DNA from: Nitrospirota bacterium
Lineage (GTDB): Bacteria > Nitrospirota > JACRHL01
Direction of reading: 5' to 3'
NCBI GenBank assembly: GCA_029881725.1
Contig: JAOUMB010000032.1
Span: 1 to 32,715 of the forward strand
Length of the DNA stretch: 32,715 bases
In this document: piece after piece, positions 7,478 through 16,954 of the stretch
Numbering within the stretch: the first letter of the stretch is position 1
How the letters are laid out: each line of letters begins with the position of its first letter
Notes under the pieces: generated by a model
Told to the model about the DNA's origin: nothing
The model's database searches: none
What the model saw: the letters and a program-made list of their open reading frames with translations, nothing else
Position numbers and translations under genes: made by a program

Positions 7478-8944
7478 ATGCTCCCCCCTTATGTATTCGC
7501 CTATGCCGAAACCCTGCGGGCGGAACCCGCCGTGTTGGAACTGGCGCGGCTGGCCACCCATGCCGGAACCCCCTTGTGGGTGACCGGCGGCACCCTGCGT
7601 GATGCCCTGCTCACCCGCTGGCCGGCCGATCTGGATCTGGCCGTGGATGGCGATACCGCCAGTCTTGGGCAGGCGCTGGCGAAGGCCGGACACGGAACCT
7701 ATGTACCGCTGGACCCGGATACCGGCACCGTGCGCGTGGCGCTCAAAAGCACCCAGGGGATCGACTGGATCGATCTGGTACAGATACGCGGCGACAGCCT
7801 CCAGACAGACCTGGCCCTGCGCGACTTCACCATCAACGCCATCGCCCTGCCACTGGAGGCCCTGATCGGCGACGGCCCGGACACCTTCATCGACCCCACC
7901 GGCGGCCGTCCGGACCTGCACGCCCAAACCGTGCGCATGGTGTCGGAAGCAGTGCTCGATGACGACCCCCTGCGGGTGTTGCGTGCCTACCGGTTCGCCG
8001 CCGTGCTCGGGTTTGAACTGGACGCGGCCACCCGCACCGCCTGCGCCGCCCGCGCCGCATCCCTGTCCCGGGTGGCCATTGAGCGGATACGCCAGGAGTT
8101 CTCCAAACTGATCTGCGCGCCGCGTCCGGCCCCGGTACTGGCCATGATGATGGAAGATGGTTTGCTGGATGTCATCGCTCCGGAACTGACCGCCTGCCGG
8201 AACGTGGATCAAAACCACTTTCACCATCTGAACGTCTGGGAACACTCGCTGGAAACCGTGGAGCAGCTCTCCCGGCTGGTCACCGATCCCGGGGTGCTGT
8301 CGGACACGGACAGCCTGCCTTGGCTGCACCGGCCCGAACTGCGCGAGGCCCTGTTCTGGGCCGCCCTGTTTCACGATGTGGGCAAGCCCGTTTGCCGCAC
8401 CGTGGAGGGGGAACGCGTGCGCTTTTTGGGCCACGACAAAGCCGGAGCGGAGTTATTCGACGCCATTGGCCCGCGCCTGTGCCTTCCGGGCAAGCTCACC
8501 CGCCGGGTGCGCGGGCTGATTCGCCACCACCTGCGTCCGTTGCACCTGATGGCGGAACACCACGCCGGAAACCTCACCCGCCGCGCGGTGGCGCACCTCT
8601 ATCGCGACTTGAAGGGGGACGTGCCGGGGTTGTTCCTGCTTTCCCGCGCCGACCTGGCGGCCACCAGGGGACCGGCTCACCAGCCCGAGTCCGGCTCTTG
8701 GCTGAGGGCACTGCAACAGGAAGTGGAGGCCATCTACCGGGATCAGGTGGCTCCCGCCGAGGCCACCCCGCCGCTGTTTACCGGCAATGACCTGATCAAC
8801 GGATTTGGTGTGCCGGAAGGACCTCGCGTGGGCAAGCTTCTTGGCTCCCTGCGCCGCGCCCAGATAGCGGGGGAGGTAACCTCCCGGGAGCAGGCGGAGG
8901 CGTGGCTCAGGGATCGCCTGGCACAGGGCCATATGAACGCCTGA
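7478..8944 (+). CDS. tRNA nucleotidyltransferase with HD domain, probable CC-adding enzyme
   Basis: This 488-residue protein is a class II CCA-adding/poly(A) polymerase family member. Motifs are GGTLRD (37-42), the metal-binding DLDLAVDGD (51-59) and RDFTINAIAL (115-124). A DPLRVLRAYRFAA helix follows, then a C-terminal HD domain (ALFHDVGKP), usual in bacterial enzymes that trim tRNA ends. Between the IDL strand and RDFT only about 15 residues remain, against about 29 in the paralogue at 21187-23847. Loss of this flexible loop is the known mark of CC-adding enzymes, which add C74 and C75 but not A76. ATG 7478 fits the family start and has an extended -10 just upstream; ATG 7451 is an alternative. 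No Shine-Dalgarno is evident. Confidence 0.88.
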   Translation: MLPPYVFAYAETLRAEPAVLELARLATHAGTPLWVTGGTLRDALLTRWPADLDLAVDGDTASLGQALAKAGHGTYVPLDPDTGTVRVALKSTQGIDWIDLVQIRGDSLQTDLALRDFTINAIALPLEALIGDGPDTFIDPTGGRPDLHAQTVRMVSEAVLDDDPLRVLRAYRFAAVLGFELDAATRTACAARAASLSRVAIERIRQEFSKLICAPRPAPVLAMMMEDGLLDVIAPELTACRNVDQNHFHHLNVWEHSLETVEQLSRLVTDPGVLSDTDSLPWLHRPELREALFWAALFHDVGKPVCRTVEGERVRFLGHDKAGAELFDAIGPRLCLPGKLTRRVRGLIRHHLRPLHLMAEHHAGNLTRRAVAHLYRDLKGDVPGLFLLSRADLAATRGPAHQPESGSWLRALQQEVEAIYRDQVAPAEATPPLFTGNDLINGFGVPEGPRVGKLLGSLRRAQIAGEVTSREQAEAWLRDRLAQGHMNA

Positions 8945-8977
8945 TACAGTGTGGCCGAGCCCTCGGAGTTCCCTTCC

Positions 8978-9006
8978 TTGACAGCCTACCAATCGGTTGG
9001 TAGAGT
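8978..9006 (+). promoter_or_regulatory. Promoter with overlapping TetR-type operator
   Basis: TTGACA (8978-8983), a 17-base spacer and TAGAGT (9001-9006) form a strong promoter. An 18-base inverted repeat with arms CTACCAA/TTGGTAG lies at 8986-9003, between and over the -35 and -10. TACCAA..TTGGTA dyads are common operators of TetR repressors, so autorepression by the gene that begins at 9013 is very likely. Confidence 0.75.
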
Positions 9007-9012
9007 TGGTGC

Positions 9013-9603
9013 ATGAGCATCACCACCCCCACCGCCAACACGCGTTCCCGTCTGATCTCCGAGGCCCAGGTACTGCTTCAAACCCGTGGCTACGATGGCT
9101 TTTCCTATCAGGATCTGGCCGACCGGGTGGGCATCCGCAAGGCCAGCATCTTTCACCACTTTTCCAGCAAGGCCGACCTGGGTGCGGCGGTGCTGGCCCG
9201 CTACCGCGAGGAATTCGCCATCTGGCGCTCGCGGCGAGAAAACCTGCCTCCGGTGGAACGGATAGCTTCCTATTTTCGCCTGTTCGGGCGCTTCGCCGCC
9301 GCCGACAAGGCGTGCCCGGTGGCCATGGCGGAGAGCGACTTTTTCAGCCTGTCCGAACCCATGCGCGAGCAGGCGCTGGAGCTTGCCCGCGCCCATCTGG
9401 AATGGCTGACCGACACCCTGGAAAAGGGTCGCGCCACCGGGGCGTTCCGCTTCGAGGGTGCCCCCCGCCATCAGGCGGAGGTGATCGGCTGCATCATCCA
9501 GGGGGCGCTGTTGTCCTCCCGCCTGTGGGGCACGGGGCAGCTGGACAATGTGTTCCGCCAGACCCTGCGCGGGCTGGGGGTAACCGGGAAGAGCGAATCG
9601 TGA
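9013..9603 (+). CDS. TetR family repressor paired with a DUF4442 gene
   Basis: This 196-residue protein has a TetR N-terminal domain (RSRLISEAQVLLQTRGYDG, then the helix-turn-helix with ADRVGIRKASIFHHF) and an all-helical ligand-binding domain with CPVAMAESDF near residue 102. The length is normal for the family. ATG 9013 sits six bases after the -10 hexamer, so the message may be leaderless; no Shine-Dalgarno is seen. Its stop overlaps the GTG of the next gene by two bases, giving a two-gene operon. The operator in its promoter points to autoregulation released by an unknown ligand, possibly an acyl-CoA or lipid-like compound given the partner's fold (inference). Confidence 0.88.
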   Translation: MSITTPTANTRSRLISEAQVLLQTRGYDGFSYQDLADRVGIRKASIFHHFSSKADLGAAVLARYREEFAIWRSRRENLPPVERIASYFRLFGRFAAADKACPVAMAESDFFSLSEPMREQALELARAHLEWLTDTLEKGRATGAFRFEGAPRHQAEVIGCIIQGALLSSRLWGTGQLDNVFRQTLRGLGVTGKSES

Positions 9604-10079
9604 GCGAAAGCCTGAAATCCCGCATGGAGCGGTGGGTGCTCAATCTGTGGCCCTGTTACCGCGGCTCCGGCGGACGGATATCCTACGTCCGTCACGACTA
9701 CACCCGCGTGCGGGTGCGTATCCCGCTCACCTGGCGCACCCGCAACTACGTGGGTTCCATTTACGGCGGCAGCATGTACGGGGCCATCGACCCCATCTAC
9801 ATGATGATGCTCATCCGCATCCTGGGGCCGGACTATACCGTGCTGGACAAGGCGGCGGACGTCCGCTTTAAAAAGATGGGAAAAACCACCCTGTGGGCCG
9901 ACTTTCACCTGACTGAGGACGAACTGCAAACCATCCGCGACACCCTGCAAACCCAGGAAAAGCTGGACCGCGAATACATGGTGGAACTGAAGGACGCCGA
10001 CGGCGTGGTGCATACGCAGATCAACAAGGTGATCCACATCCGCAAACGCAAACGGAATGGGGCTCCCGCTCCCGGTTGA
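9600..10079 (+). CDS. DUF4442 hotdog-fold protein (putative thioesterase)
   Basis: This 159-residue protein matches the DUF4442 pattern: an N-terminal helix with WPCYRGSGGRISYV, the strand VRVRIPLTWRTRNYVGSIYGGSMYGAIDPIYMMML, then DKAADVRFKKMGKTTL and a late strand VVHTQINKVIHIRKRK. The hotdog fold is shared with acyl-CoA thioesterases, and the GSIYGGSMY-AIDP region corresponds to the usual active-site helix. The substrate is not known for most of the family. The start is GTG 9600, overlapping the TGA of the TetR gene, with a purine-rich GGGAAGAG upstream. It is co-transcribed with and probably controlled by that repressor. Confidence 0.82.
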   Translation: MSESLKSRMERWVLNLWPCYRGSGGRISYVRHDYTRVRVRIPLTWRTRNYVGSIYGGSMYGAIDPIYMMMLIRILGPDYTVLDKAADVRFKKMGKTTLWADFHLTEDELQTIRDTLQTQEKLDREYMVELKDADGVVHTQINKVIHIRKRKRNGAPAPG

Positions 10080-10447
10080 CTATTTTCCCCTCCGGGTCAG
10101 ATTGGCCGCGAACACCTCAGGGTAAGGGGATCCATGCTCACACCACGCATCATGCGGCAAATTTCACACACCCGTTTTCGGCCCCTCTTGGTGGGGTGGG
10201 ATGGCCTTGCTTGCATTGATTCTGGCGCCGGGGACGGCGCGGGCATGCATGTGCAGCGGGACATGGTAATCCCCCCATTTTTAGTGGGAGCCAGAAATAG
10301 AACAGTTGCTCGGCCCGCCGACAGTGACCTTTGACCAGGTCGCGGGGAAAATGGCAACGCCCCCCTGAACATCCCGCCGGGCCCCTCTGCGATCCGCCCC
10401 TTTTCCGCTAAACTAGGGACCATTGTTTCCCCTGGCAGGAGCCCCCC
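10080..10447. other. Intergenic region upstream of manC
   Basis: No gene with convincing coding character is seen in this roughly 370-base gap. A weak -10 candidate TAAACT (10409-10414) lies near the manC end without a good -35. A short CCCGG/CCGGG dyad follows the DUF4442 stop but has no T-run. Confidence 0.4.
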
Positions 10448-11878
10448 GTGTCCCGTCCCATCATTCCCGTCATCCTCGCCGGCGGCGTCGGCTCCCGATT
10501 GTGGCCGCTGTCGCGGGAGATGTATCCCAAGCAACTCATCGCCCTGGTGGGCGACGATACCATGCTGCAGGCCACCCTCAAGCGCCTGAACGGCGTGGAC
10601 GGCATCACCGATCCGATCATCGTGGCCGGGGAGGATCACCGCTTTCTGGTGGCCGAGCAATTGCGCCGCATCGGCGTCACCCCGCGTGCCCTGGTGCTGG
10701 AGCCGGAAGGCAAAAACACCGCCCCCGCCGCAGCGGCCGCAGCCCTCTGCGCCACCACCGATGGCGACGATCCGCTGTTACTGGTACTCCCCGCCGATCA
10801 TGTGATCGGCAACGTGCCGGCTTTCCATTCCGCCATCCGCGCTGCCGCCGCACAGGCCGAAGCGGGAAAACTGGTAACCTTCGGCATCCGCCCGGACCAC
10901 CCGGAAACCGGCTACGGCTACATCAAACAAGGGGATGCAGCGGGAGACGGCGCGTTCGCCGTGGCCGCCTTCGTGGAAAAACCGGATGCGAAAAAGGCGC
11001 AGGAATTTCTGGATGACGGCGGCTACCACTGGAACAGCGGCATGTTCTGCTTTGCCGCTTCCACCTGGCTGAGCGAATTGCAAGCTCACGCCCCGGACAT
11101 GCTGGCCCATGTGACGCAGGCAATGGCCGACGCCGGGCGGGACATGGACTTCACCCGCCTGGAAGCCAACGCCTTTGCCGCCTGTCCATCCGACTCCATC
11201 GACTATGCGGTGATGGAAAAAACCACCTCCGCCGCCGTAGTACCGGTGGACATGGCGTGGAATGACGTGGGATCCTGGGCTGCCCTGTGGCAGGCAAGTG
11301 TTCCGGACGCGCAAGGCAATGTGCTGGTGGGCGACGTGCTCACCCATCAGGTGAAAGACTGCTACATCCGCTCCGAATCAAGGCTGGTGGCGGCGGTTGG
11401 CATAACCGGCCATATTGTGGTGGAAACCCCGGACGGCGTGCTGGTGGCCAGCCGGGAACACGCCCAGCAGGTCAAGGAGATCGTAAATCAACTCAAGGCC
11501 GCCGGGCGCGAGGAAGTGGTGCTGCACCGCACCGCCTACCGCCCATGGGGAAGCTACACGGTACTGGAGATCGCCCCGCGCTATCAGGTGAAACGCATCA
11601 CCGTCAGCCCCGGCGCCGCTCTGTCACTGCAAAGCCATCACCATCGGGCAGAGCACTGGGTGGTGGTTTCGGGTACCGCAAAGGTCACTCGTAATGACGA
11701 CGTATTCCTGGTGCCGGAAAACGAATCCACCTTCATCCCCATCGGCACCCGCCACCGGTTGGAGAATCCGGGCGCCATTCCGCTGGAGATGATCGAGGTG
11801 CAGTCCGGCAGCTACCTGGGGGAGGACGACATCGTGCGTTACGACGATCAGTACGGCAGGCAGGGCACCACCACCTGA
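10448..11878 (+). CDS. manC: Mannose-1-phosphate guanylyltransferase / mannose-6-phosphate isomerase
   Basis: This 476-residue cytoplasmic enzyme makes GDP-mannose from mannose-1-phosphate and GTP. The type II bifunctional form also isomerises fructose-6-phosphate to mannose-6-phosphate. The N-terminal nucleotidyltransferase shows GGVGSRLWPLSR followed by PKQ (residues 11-27), LEPEGKNTAPA, LPADH, and FVEKPD with WNSGMF. The C-terminal cupin isomerase domain has SLQSHHHRAEHWVVVSGTA and GTRHRLENPG with metal-binding histidines. The length is typical of the family. The start is GTG with AGGAG six bases upstream. It feeds polysaccharide, O-antigen or glycoprotein synthesis, but no glycosyltransferase genes adjoin it. 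A strong terminator follows. Confidence 0.95.
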   Translation: MSRPIIPVILAGGVGSRLWPLSREMYPKQLIALVGDDTMLQATLKRLNGVDGITDPIIVAGEDHRFLVAEQLRRIGVTPRALVLEPEGKNTAPAAAAAALCATTDGDDPLLLVLPADHVIGNVPAFHSAIRAAAAQAEAGKLVTFGIRPDHPETGYGYIKQGDAAGDGAFAVAAFVEKPDAKKAQEFLDDGGYHWNSGMFCFAASTWLSELQAHAPDMLAHVTQAMADAGRDMDFTRLEANAFAACPSDSIDYAVMEKTTSAAVVPVDMAWNDVGSWAALWQASVPDAQGNVLVGDVLTHQVKDCYIRSESRLVAAVGITGHIVVETPDGVLVASREHAQQVKEIVNQLKAAGREEVVLHRTAYRPWGSYTVLEIAPRYQVKRITVSPGAALSLQSHHHRAEHWVVVSGTAKVTRNDDVFLVPENESTFIPIGTRHRLENPGAIPLEMIEVQSGSYLGEDDIVRYDDQYGRQGTTT

Positions 11879-11899
11879 CTTCGACGCCTGGATAAACGC

Positions 11900-11939
11900 A
11901 AAAAAGGCCCGCACCCCATCCGGGACGCGGGCCTTTTTT
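11900..11939. terminator. Bidirectional terminator between manC and the CsgG-like gene
   Basis: A perfect 7-bp stem GGCCCGC/GCGGGCC (11906-11912 with 11927-11933) is preceded by six A and followed by six T. It can terminate both the rightward manC transcript and the leftward transcript of the convergent gene. Confidence 0.85.
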
Positions 11940-11953
11940 ATCCAAATCCGAGC

Positions 11954-12994
11954 CTAGGAGCGGATCATCCGGATGTCCACCCGACGGCTGCTTTGCAGGC
12001 CAGTCTGCTCGGCCAAACGCTCGTCGTCCCGCCGGAACTGGGCGATCTTGGCCTGTTCCTGCATGAACACCCGGTCCGGCAAGATTCGAATGGCCACATC
12101 CAGCTCGGCCATGGCGTCCTCGTAGCGACCGCTGTAGCCGTACGCCACCGCCAGATCATAATGGGCACGGGCCAGGGTCTGCGGCTTCAGGCCCGGCATG
12201 CGTTCGGCCTGACGCACCGTATCGGTAAACACGTCGATGGCCGCCTGCCAGTTACCGGCACGGGCCAGGGTGATACCATGCTCCAGACCCGGCAGCGCCT
12301 TGTCCGCAAACAGCGCCACCTGCACCGTTTCGTGGTATGGGGCGATCATGCGCATGAAGCGGCCCACCACCGTATCCACCACCTGGTCAAAAACGTCGTC
12401 CGGGTTCCAGTTCCGAACCGGCGGCTCATCCTTCTGCGCGACGCTGCGGCTGGCCTTCTCGTCGAAGGTGCGCATGGCAATCACCCGCCCGGTGGCGGTG
12501 TCCACCACCCGCAGGGCCACCTCCACATCCCAGGCACCCATCCTCTGGTAGCGGATGCACGGCACCATTTTGTCGACACCGTTGATCTTCACCTCACACA
12601 TGGCGTCGGTTTTGGAGGAACGCTCCTCATAGTCATAACGGTTGACGCTGCCGAACACCAGCGCGGCGCTGCCCAGCATGCGCCCCACCTGCACCGCCTG
12701 GGCCGGGTCGGTATAGTCGGACATGGACAGTTGCTGCTCCTGCAGGATGGCATTCAGGTTCTCCCGGTCCAGTACCTGGAACCGACCGGAGTTGAACAGG
12801 GCCTGCGAGATGCGGTCGGCAACCAGTCCTCCGGATGGGCCACGCATGTCGGAGACTGCAATCTGCTCGAAACCGGAGATGTTTATCTCCGCCGGTTTCA
12901 TGCGGGTCACCTTCAGGGTGGTGGTGCCACAGGCTGAAACCAGCATCGCCATCGCAACGCCCATCGCCGCGCTCCATGTCTTTCCCATCCACAT
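11954..12994 (-). CDS. CsgG-like lipoprotein with C-terminal TPR region
   Basis: This 346-residue lipoprotein has a signal sequence ending in LVSACG, a lipobox with Cys about residue 22. The next 200 residues follow the CsgG family: IAVSDMRGPSG, DRISQALFNSGRFQVLDRENLNAILQEQQLSMSDYTDPAQAVQVGRMLGSAALVFGSV, and an ALRVVDTATGRVI strand. The last 110 residues contain TPR-like helices (GNWQAAIDVFTDTVRQAERM and ALARAHYDLAVAYGYSGRYEDAMAELDVAI in outline). CsgG forms the outer-membrane export pore for curli; many relatives occur without curli genes and have unknown function. No csgA, csgB, csgE or csgF is nearby. ATG 12994 has GGAGG seven bases upstream. Confidence 0.85.
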   Translation of the reverse strand: MWMGKTWSAAMGVAMAMLVSACGTTTLKVTRMKPAEINISGFEQIAVSDMRGPSGGLVADRISQALFNSGRFQVLDRENLNAILQEQQLSMSDYTDPAQAVQVGRMLGSAALVFGSVNRYDYEERSSKTDAMCEVKINGVDKMVPCIRYQRMGAWDVEVALRVVDTATGRVIAMRTFDEKASRSVAQKDEPPVRNWNPDDVFDQVVDTVVGRFMRMIAPYHETVQVALFADKALPGLEHGITLARAGNWQAAIDVFTDTVRQAERMPGLKPQTLARAHYDLAVAYGYSGRYEDAMAELDVAIRILPDRVFMQEQAKIAQFRRDDERLAEQTGLQSSRRVDIRMIRS

Positions 12995-13147
12995 AACAGG
13001 ACCTCCGTTGCAACTAAAATAAGGGTTCCCCTACCCCAAATGCGGCAGGCGGAATAATGGCTTCCCTATCGGCACCCGGGCACAGTGGGTAAAGGGCAGA
13101 TTATCGGGATGGCATGCCGGATGCTCGAGGGATAGCAATTCGGAGGA

Positions 13148-13810
13148 TCAGGTAGAGGCAGAATCCCACTCGGCGCACAGACGGGCGGCCTCCGCGCCGG
13201 GGTCTGCCGCCTTCAGGATGGACGACACCAGCGCGCCGCCAGCGGCCCCCGCCTTCCGTACCGGAGCCAGATGAACGGCCCCGACTCCGCCAATGGCAAA
13301 TACCGGCAGGGCCAATCGCGCGCACACCTCGGTCAGCGCGTCGACCCCTTGCGCGGGGGTCACATCGGTTTTCGTCGTGGTGCCAAAGACGTTGCCAAAG
13401 CCAACATAGTCGGCCCCTCCCTCCTGGGCCGCCTCCGCTTCAGCCAAATCGTGGGTGGACACGCCAATGACCCGCTCCAGCCCCATCAGGGCGCGGGCAT
13501 CCGCCAGCGGTATGTCGTCCTGGCCAACGTGCAGGCCGTCCGCGTCCGTCAGCAACGCCACGTCGGCCCGATCATTGACGATAAACAGGGCACCCCTTTC
13601 CCGCACCGCCAGACACACGGCACGGGCCTGCTCCAAAAGGGGGCCGGTAAGGGGGGACTTGTCACGGTACTGGACCAGACGCACTCCGGCGGCCACCGCC
13701 GCCGCCACCGCCTGAATCAACGGCTGCCCGGCAAGGGTCCCCGCATCGGCGATCAGGTAGATGCCGCCCTCCCGCAACACGGCGCGGCGCTGTTGGGCAC
13801 TGAGGGTCAT
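13148..13810 (-). CDS. thiE: Thiamine phosphate synthase
   Basis: This 220-residue TIM-barrel enzyme joins HMP-pyrophosphate and thiazole phosphate to make thiamine monophosphate. Diagnostic motifs are VQYRDK (46-51), VNDRADVALLTDADGLHVGQDD (78-99), GVSTHDLAEAEAA and YVGFGNVFGTTTK, where the usual GPVFPT is replaced by GFGNVFGTT. The start is ATG 13810 by family length; the Shine-Dalgarno is poor. It lies 46 bases after accC on the same strand and is probably the last gene of the operon. No TPP riboswitch precedes it, and no other thi gene is in the window. Confidence 0.93.
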   Translation of the reverse strand: MTLSAQQRRAVLREGGIYLIADAGTLAGQPLIQAVAAAVAAGVRLVQYRDKSPLTGPLLEQARAVCLAVRERGALFIVNDRADVALLTDADGLHVGQDDIPLADARALMGLERVIGVSTHDLAEAEAAQEGGADYVGFGNVFGTTTKTDVTPAQGVDALTEVCARLALPVFAIGGVGAVHLAPVRKAGAAGGALVSSILKAADPGAEAARLCAEWDSAST

Positions 13811-13856
13811 GGATGATGGAACCCCGGGCGCGATACGCCCGGCCGATGCCACTGTG

Positions 13857-15308
13857 TCAGGAGGCTGCCGCCTTTTTGCGGGAATCGGGACCCTTTTTCC
13901 GAGCCTTGGACGGTGTACCCTTTCCGGCGATATCGCTCTCCATGGCGTGCATTTCCTTCTCGCGCCGGCGAGCAAAGAACTCCTCCAGGTAACGGGTCGT
14001 ATAGTCACCACTCTTGAATACGTCGTCCTTGAGAACGTCCAGGAACAGCGGGATTGTGGTACGGATGCCGTCCAGCACCATCTCCTCCAGCGCCCGGTGC
14101 ATCTTGGCCACCGCCTCCGCCCGGGTGTTGCCGTGCACGATTACCTTGGCCACCATGGAGTCATACTGAGGGGGCACCGCATAATTGGTATAGGCCGCCG
14201 AATCCACGCGCACGCCGGGGCCGCCTGGCGGATGGTACCAGGCGATGATACCGGGGCTGGGCATAAAGGTCTTGGGATCTTCGGCGTTGATCCGGCACTC
14301 GATGGCGTGGCCGTTGTAGGTAATATCCTCCTGGGTGAACGACAGATGCTCACCGTAGGCCACGCGGATCTGCTCCTTGATCAGGTCGATACCGGTGACC
14401 ATTTCGGTAACCGGGTGCTCCACCTGAATGCGGGTGTTCATTTCGATGAAATAGAAGTTGCCTTCCGGGTCCACCAGAAACTCCACCGTGCCGGCGTTCT
14501 TGTAGTTCACGCCACGCGCCGCCTTGAGCGCTGCGTCTCCCATCTTCTGGCGCATCTCCGGGGTGACGATGGGCGACGGGGATTCCTCGATCAGCTTCTG
14601 ATTACGGCGCTGGACCGAACAATCGCGCTCACCCAGATGCACCACATTTCCGTAATGATCGGCGAGGATCTGAATTTCCACGTGGCGGGACAGAGGGAAA
14701 AACCGCTCCATGTACACGCTGCCGTCGCCAAAGGCTCCTTCGGCCTCGCTGCGGGCCGCGTGCACCGAATCGATCAGGCTGTCCGGATCGGTAACCACGC
14801 GCATGCCGCGCCCACCACCTCCGGCGGAAGCCTTGACCATCAACGGGTAACCCACCCGCTCACCGATGCGCACGATCTCATCATCATCATCCGGCAACAA
14901 TCCTTCGGAACCCGGCACCACCGGCACACCGGCTTCAATCATCAATTCCTTGGCGCGCGCCTTGTGGCCCATTTCGGCAATGGTGTGCGCGTCCGGCCCG
15001 ATGAATTTGATGCCGCACGATTCCACGATCTCGGCAAAACGGGGGTTCTCCGCCAGAAAGCCGTAACCAGGGTGGATCGCCTGAGCTCCCGTAACCGACG
15101 CAGCACTCACAATGTTGGGGATGTTGCGGTAGGAGAGTGAATTGTCCGCCGGGCCGATGCATACCCGCTCGTCGGCAAACAGCACATGCAGGGCGTCCTG
15201 GTCAATCTCCGAGCAGACCGCGACGGTCTTGATGCCCAGTTCCTTGCAGGCGCGGATTACCCGAATGGCGATTTCGCCCCGGTTGGCAATGAGGATCTTT
15301 TCGAACAC
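13857..15308 (-). CDS. accC: Acetyl-CoA carboxylase, biotin carboxylase subunit
   Basis: This 483-residue subunit carboxylates biotin on AccB using ATP and bicarbonate, the first step of fatty-acid synthesis. Motifs include [17 protein letters not shown] at the start, [10 protein letters not shown], the glycine-rich ATP-grasp loop [28 protein letters not shown] with the catalytic region, and [13 protein letters not shown]. The core matches the usual length of about 445-450 residues. A Lys/Arg/Ala-rich tail of about 30 residues (from about [11 protein letters not shown]) is extra. The start is GTG 15308 with AGGAA overlapping the accB stop codon, so translation is probably coupled to accB. Confidence 0.96.
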   Translation of the reverse strand: MFEKILIANRGEIAIRVIRACKELGIKTVAVCSEIDQDALHVLFADERVCIGPADNSLSYRNIPNIVSAASVTGAQAIHPGYGFLAENPRFAEIVESCGIKFIGPDAHTIAEMGHKARAKELMIEAGVPVVPGSEGLLPDDDDEIVRIGERVGYPLMVKASAGGGGRGMRVVTDPDSLIDSVHAARSEAEGAFGDGSVYMERFFPLSRHVEIQILADHYGNVVHLGERDCSVQRRNQKLIEESPSPIVTPEMRQKMGDAALKAARGVNYKNAGTVEFLVDPEGNFYFIEMNTRIQVEHPVTEMVTGIDLIKEQIRVAYGEHLSFTQEDITYNGHAIECRINAEDPKTFMPSPGIIAWYHPPGGPGVRVDSAAYTNYAVPPQYDSMVAKVIVHGNTRAEAVAKMHRALEEMVLDGIRTTIPLFLDVLKDDVFKSGDYTTRYLEEFFARRREKEMHAMESDIAGKGTPSKARKKGPDSRKKAAAS

Positions 15309-15319
15309 GGGGAGGGTTC

Positions 15320-15829
<510 letters not shown>

Positions 15830-15903
15830 CGTTCCCTTCCCGCTTGGCATCCCTGTCCGGGCACCTCTCTCACTTGAAAACTATACCGGGTTTTCCCGGA
15901 AAT

Positions 15904-16470
15904 TTACTTGGCCCGCTCGATATAAGTGCGGGTACGTGTATCCACCCGGATTTTTTCCCCCACCTCGATATACAGCGGCACCTTGACCACCGCACCGGTA
16001 ACCAGGGTGGCTGGCTTGGAACCGCCGGAGGCAGTATCCCCCTTCACACCCGGATCGGTCTCCGCGATCTCCAGTTCCATAAACGTGGGAATCTCCACGT
16101 CTATGGGCGATCCCTGATGGTAGAGCACTTTGACCTCCATGTTTTCCAGCATGAAGTCCAGGGCATCCCCCAACTGGGCGGCGGTCATAGTCACCTGATC
16201 GTAGGTGTTGTTATCCATGAACACATAGTCGTCACCCGCCTGATACAAATACTGCATGGTGGTGTGAACCAGGTCCGGGGTGTCCACCTTTTCGCCGGAG
16301 CGGAAGGTTTTTTCCAGCACCCGCCCGTCCTTGAGGGACTTGAGCTTGGTACGCACGAAGGCGCCTCCCTTGCCGGGTTTAACGTGCTGAAAGTCAACGA
16401 TGTTGAAGGGGACGCCATCCAGTTCAATTTTGGCGCCGTTGCGGAATTCCGCGGTGGACATTGTGCCCAT
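15904..16470 (-). CDS. efp: Translation elongation factor P
   Basis: This 188-residue factor relieves ribosome stalling at polyproline stretches. The KOW-like N-terminal domain carries FQHVKPGKGGAFVRTKLK; with the start at ATG 16470 the loop lysine is Lys34, the residue modified in enterobacteria by EpmA/EpmB, which supports this start over ATG 16461. Two OB-fold domains follow, with YLYQAGDDYVFMDNNTYDQ and ETDPGVKGDTASGGSKPATL, the standard signature. An AGGAGG lies 14 bases upstream of the ATG, farther than usual. No EF-P modification gene is in the window. It sits 23 bases after aroQ in the operon. Confidence 0.96.
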   Translation of the reverse strand: MGTMSTAEFRNGAKIELDGVPFNIVDFQHVKPGKGGAFVRTKLKSLKDGRVLEKTFRSGEKVDTPDLVHTTMQYLYQAGDDYVFMDNNTYDQVTMTAAQLGDALDFMLENMEVKVLYHQGSPIDVEIPTFMELEIAETDPGVKGDTASGGSKPATLVTGAVVKVPLYIEVGEKIRVDTRTRTYIERAK

Positions 16471-16493
16471 GAGGGGTCTGCTAGCCTCCTGTG

Positions 16494-16937
16494 TCAGGAA
16501 TGGTGAATGTGTTCCATCAATGCCGAAAGCCCCAACCGGTAGCTGTCGGGCCCGAATCCGGTAATCTGCCCCACGGCCACCGGCGCCACATAGGAATGGT
16601 GACGGAACGGCTCGCGGGTGTGAATGTTCGAAAGGTGTACCTCCACCACCGGCACCGCCACTGCCAGCAACGCATCCCGCAGGGCCACGCTGGTATGAGT
16701 ATAGGCCGCCGGGTTGATCAGCACCCCCGCCGATGAAGGGCCGTGCTGCTGAATCAGGTCCACCAGTTCCCCCTCGTGGTTGCTCTGGAACGTCTGGATG
16801 CGAAATCCGCCCTTGGCGGCCTGTTCCTCCAGTCCCCGATCGATCTCCGCCAGGGTCATCCGGCCATAGGTATCCGGTTCGCGGCTGCCCAACAAATTGA
16901 GGTTTGGCCCGTGCAGGACCAGAATCTGCTTTTCCAC
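16494..16937 (-). CDS. aroQ: Type II 3-dehydroquinate dehydratase
   Basis: This 147-residue enzyme removes water from 3-dehydroquinate in the shikimate pathway. Motifs are [14 protein letters not shown] (8-21, with Arg19), catalytic Tyr24 in [20 protein letters not shown], and [18 protein letters not shown] with catalytic His101. The length is exactly that of the dodecameric type II enzymes. The start is GTG 16937 just after GGAGGGG. An aroQ-efp-accB-accC order is common in several Gram-negative lineages, which supports a real operon. Confidence 0.96.
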   Translation of the reverse strand: MEKQILVLHGPNLNLLGSREPDTYGRMTLAEIDRGLEEQAAKGGFRIQTFQSNHEGELVDLIQQHGPSSAGVLINPAAYTHTSVALRDALLAVAVPVVEVHLSNIHTREPFRHHSYVAPVAVGQITGFGPDSYRLGLSALMEHIHHS

Positions 16938-16954
16938 TGCCCCTCCGGCCCGGC

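Noticed and set aside
10134-10334. 66-codon open frame between DUF4442 and manC
   Set aside because: No Shine-Dalgarno, no recognisable pattern and odd composition; treated as chance.
13761-15140. 459-codon open frame on the plus strand opposite accC
   Set aside because: Antisense shadow of accC in GC-rich DNA; no family pattern.
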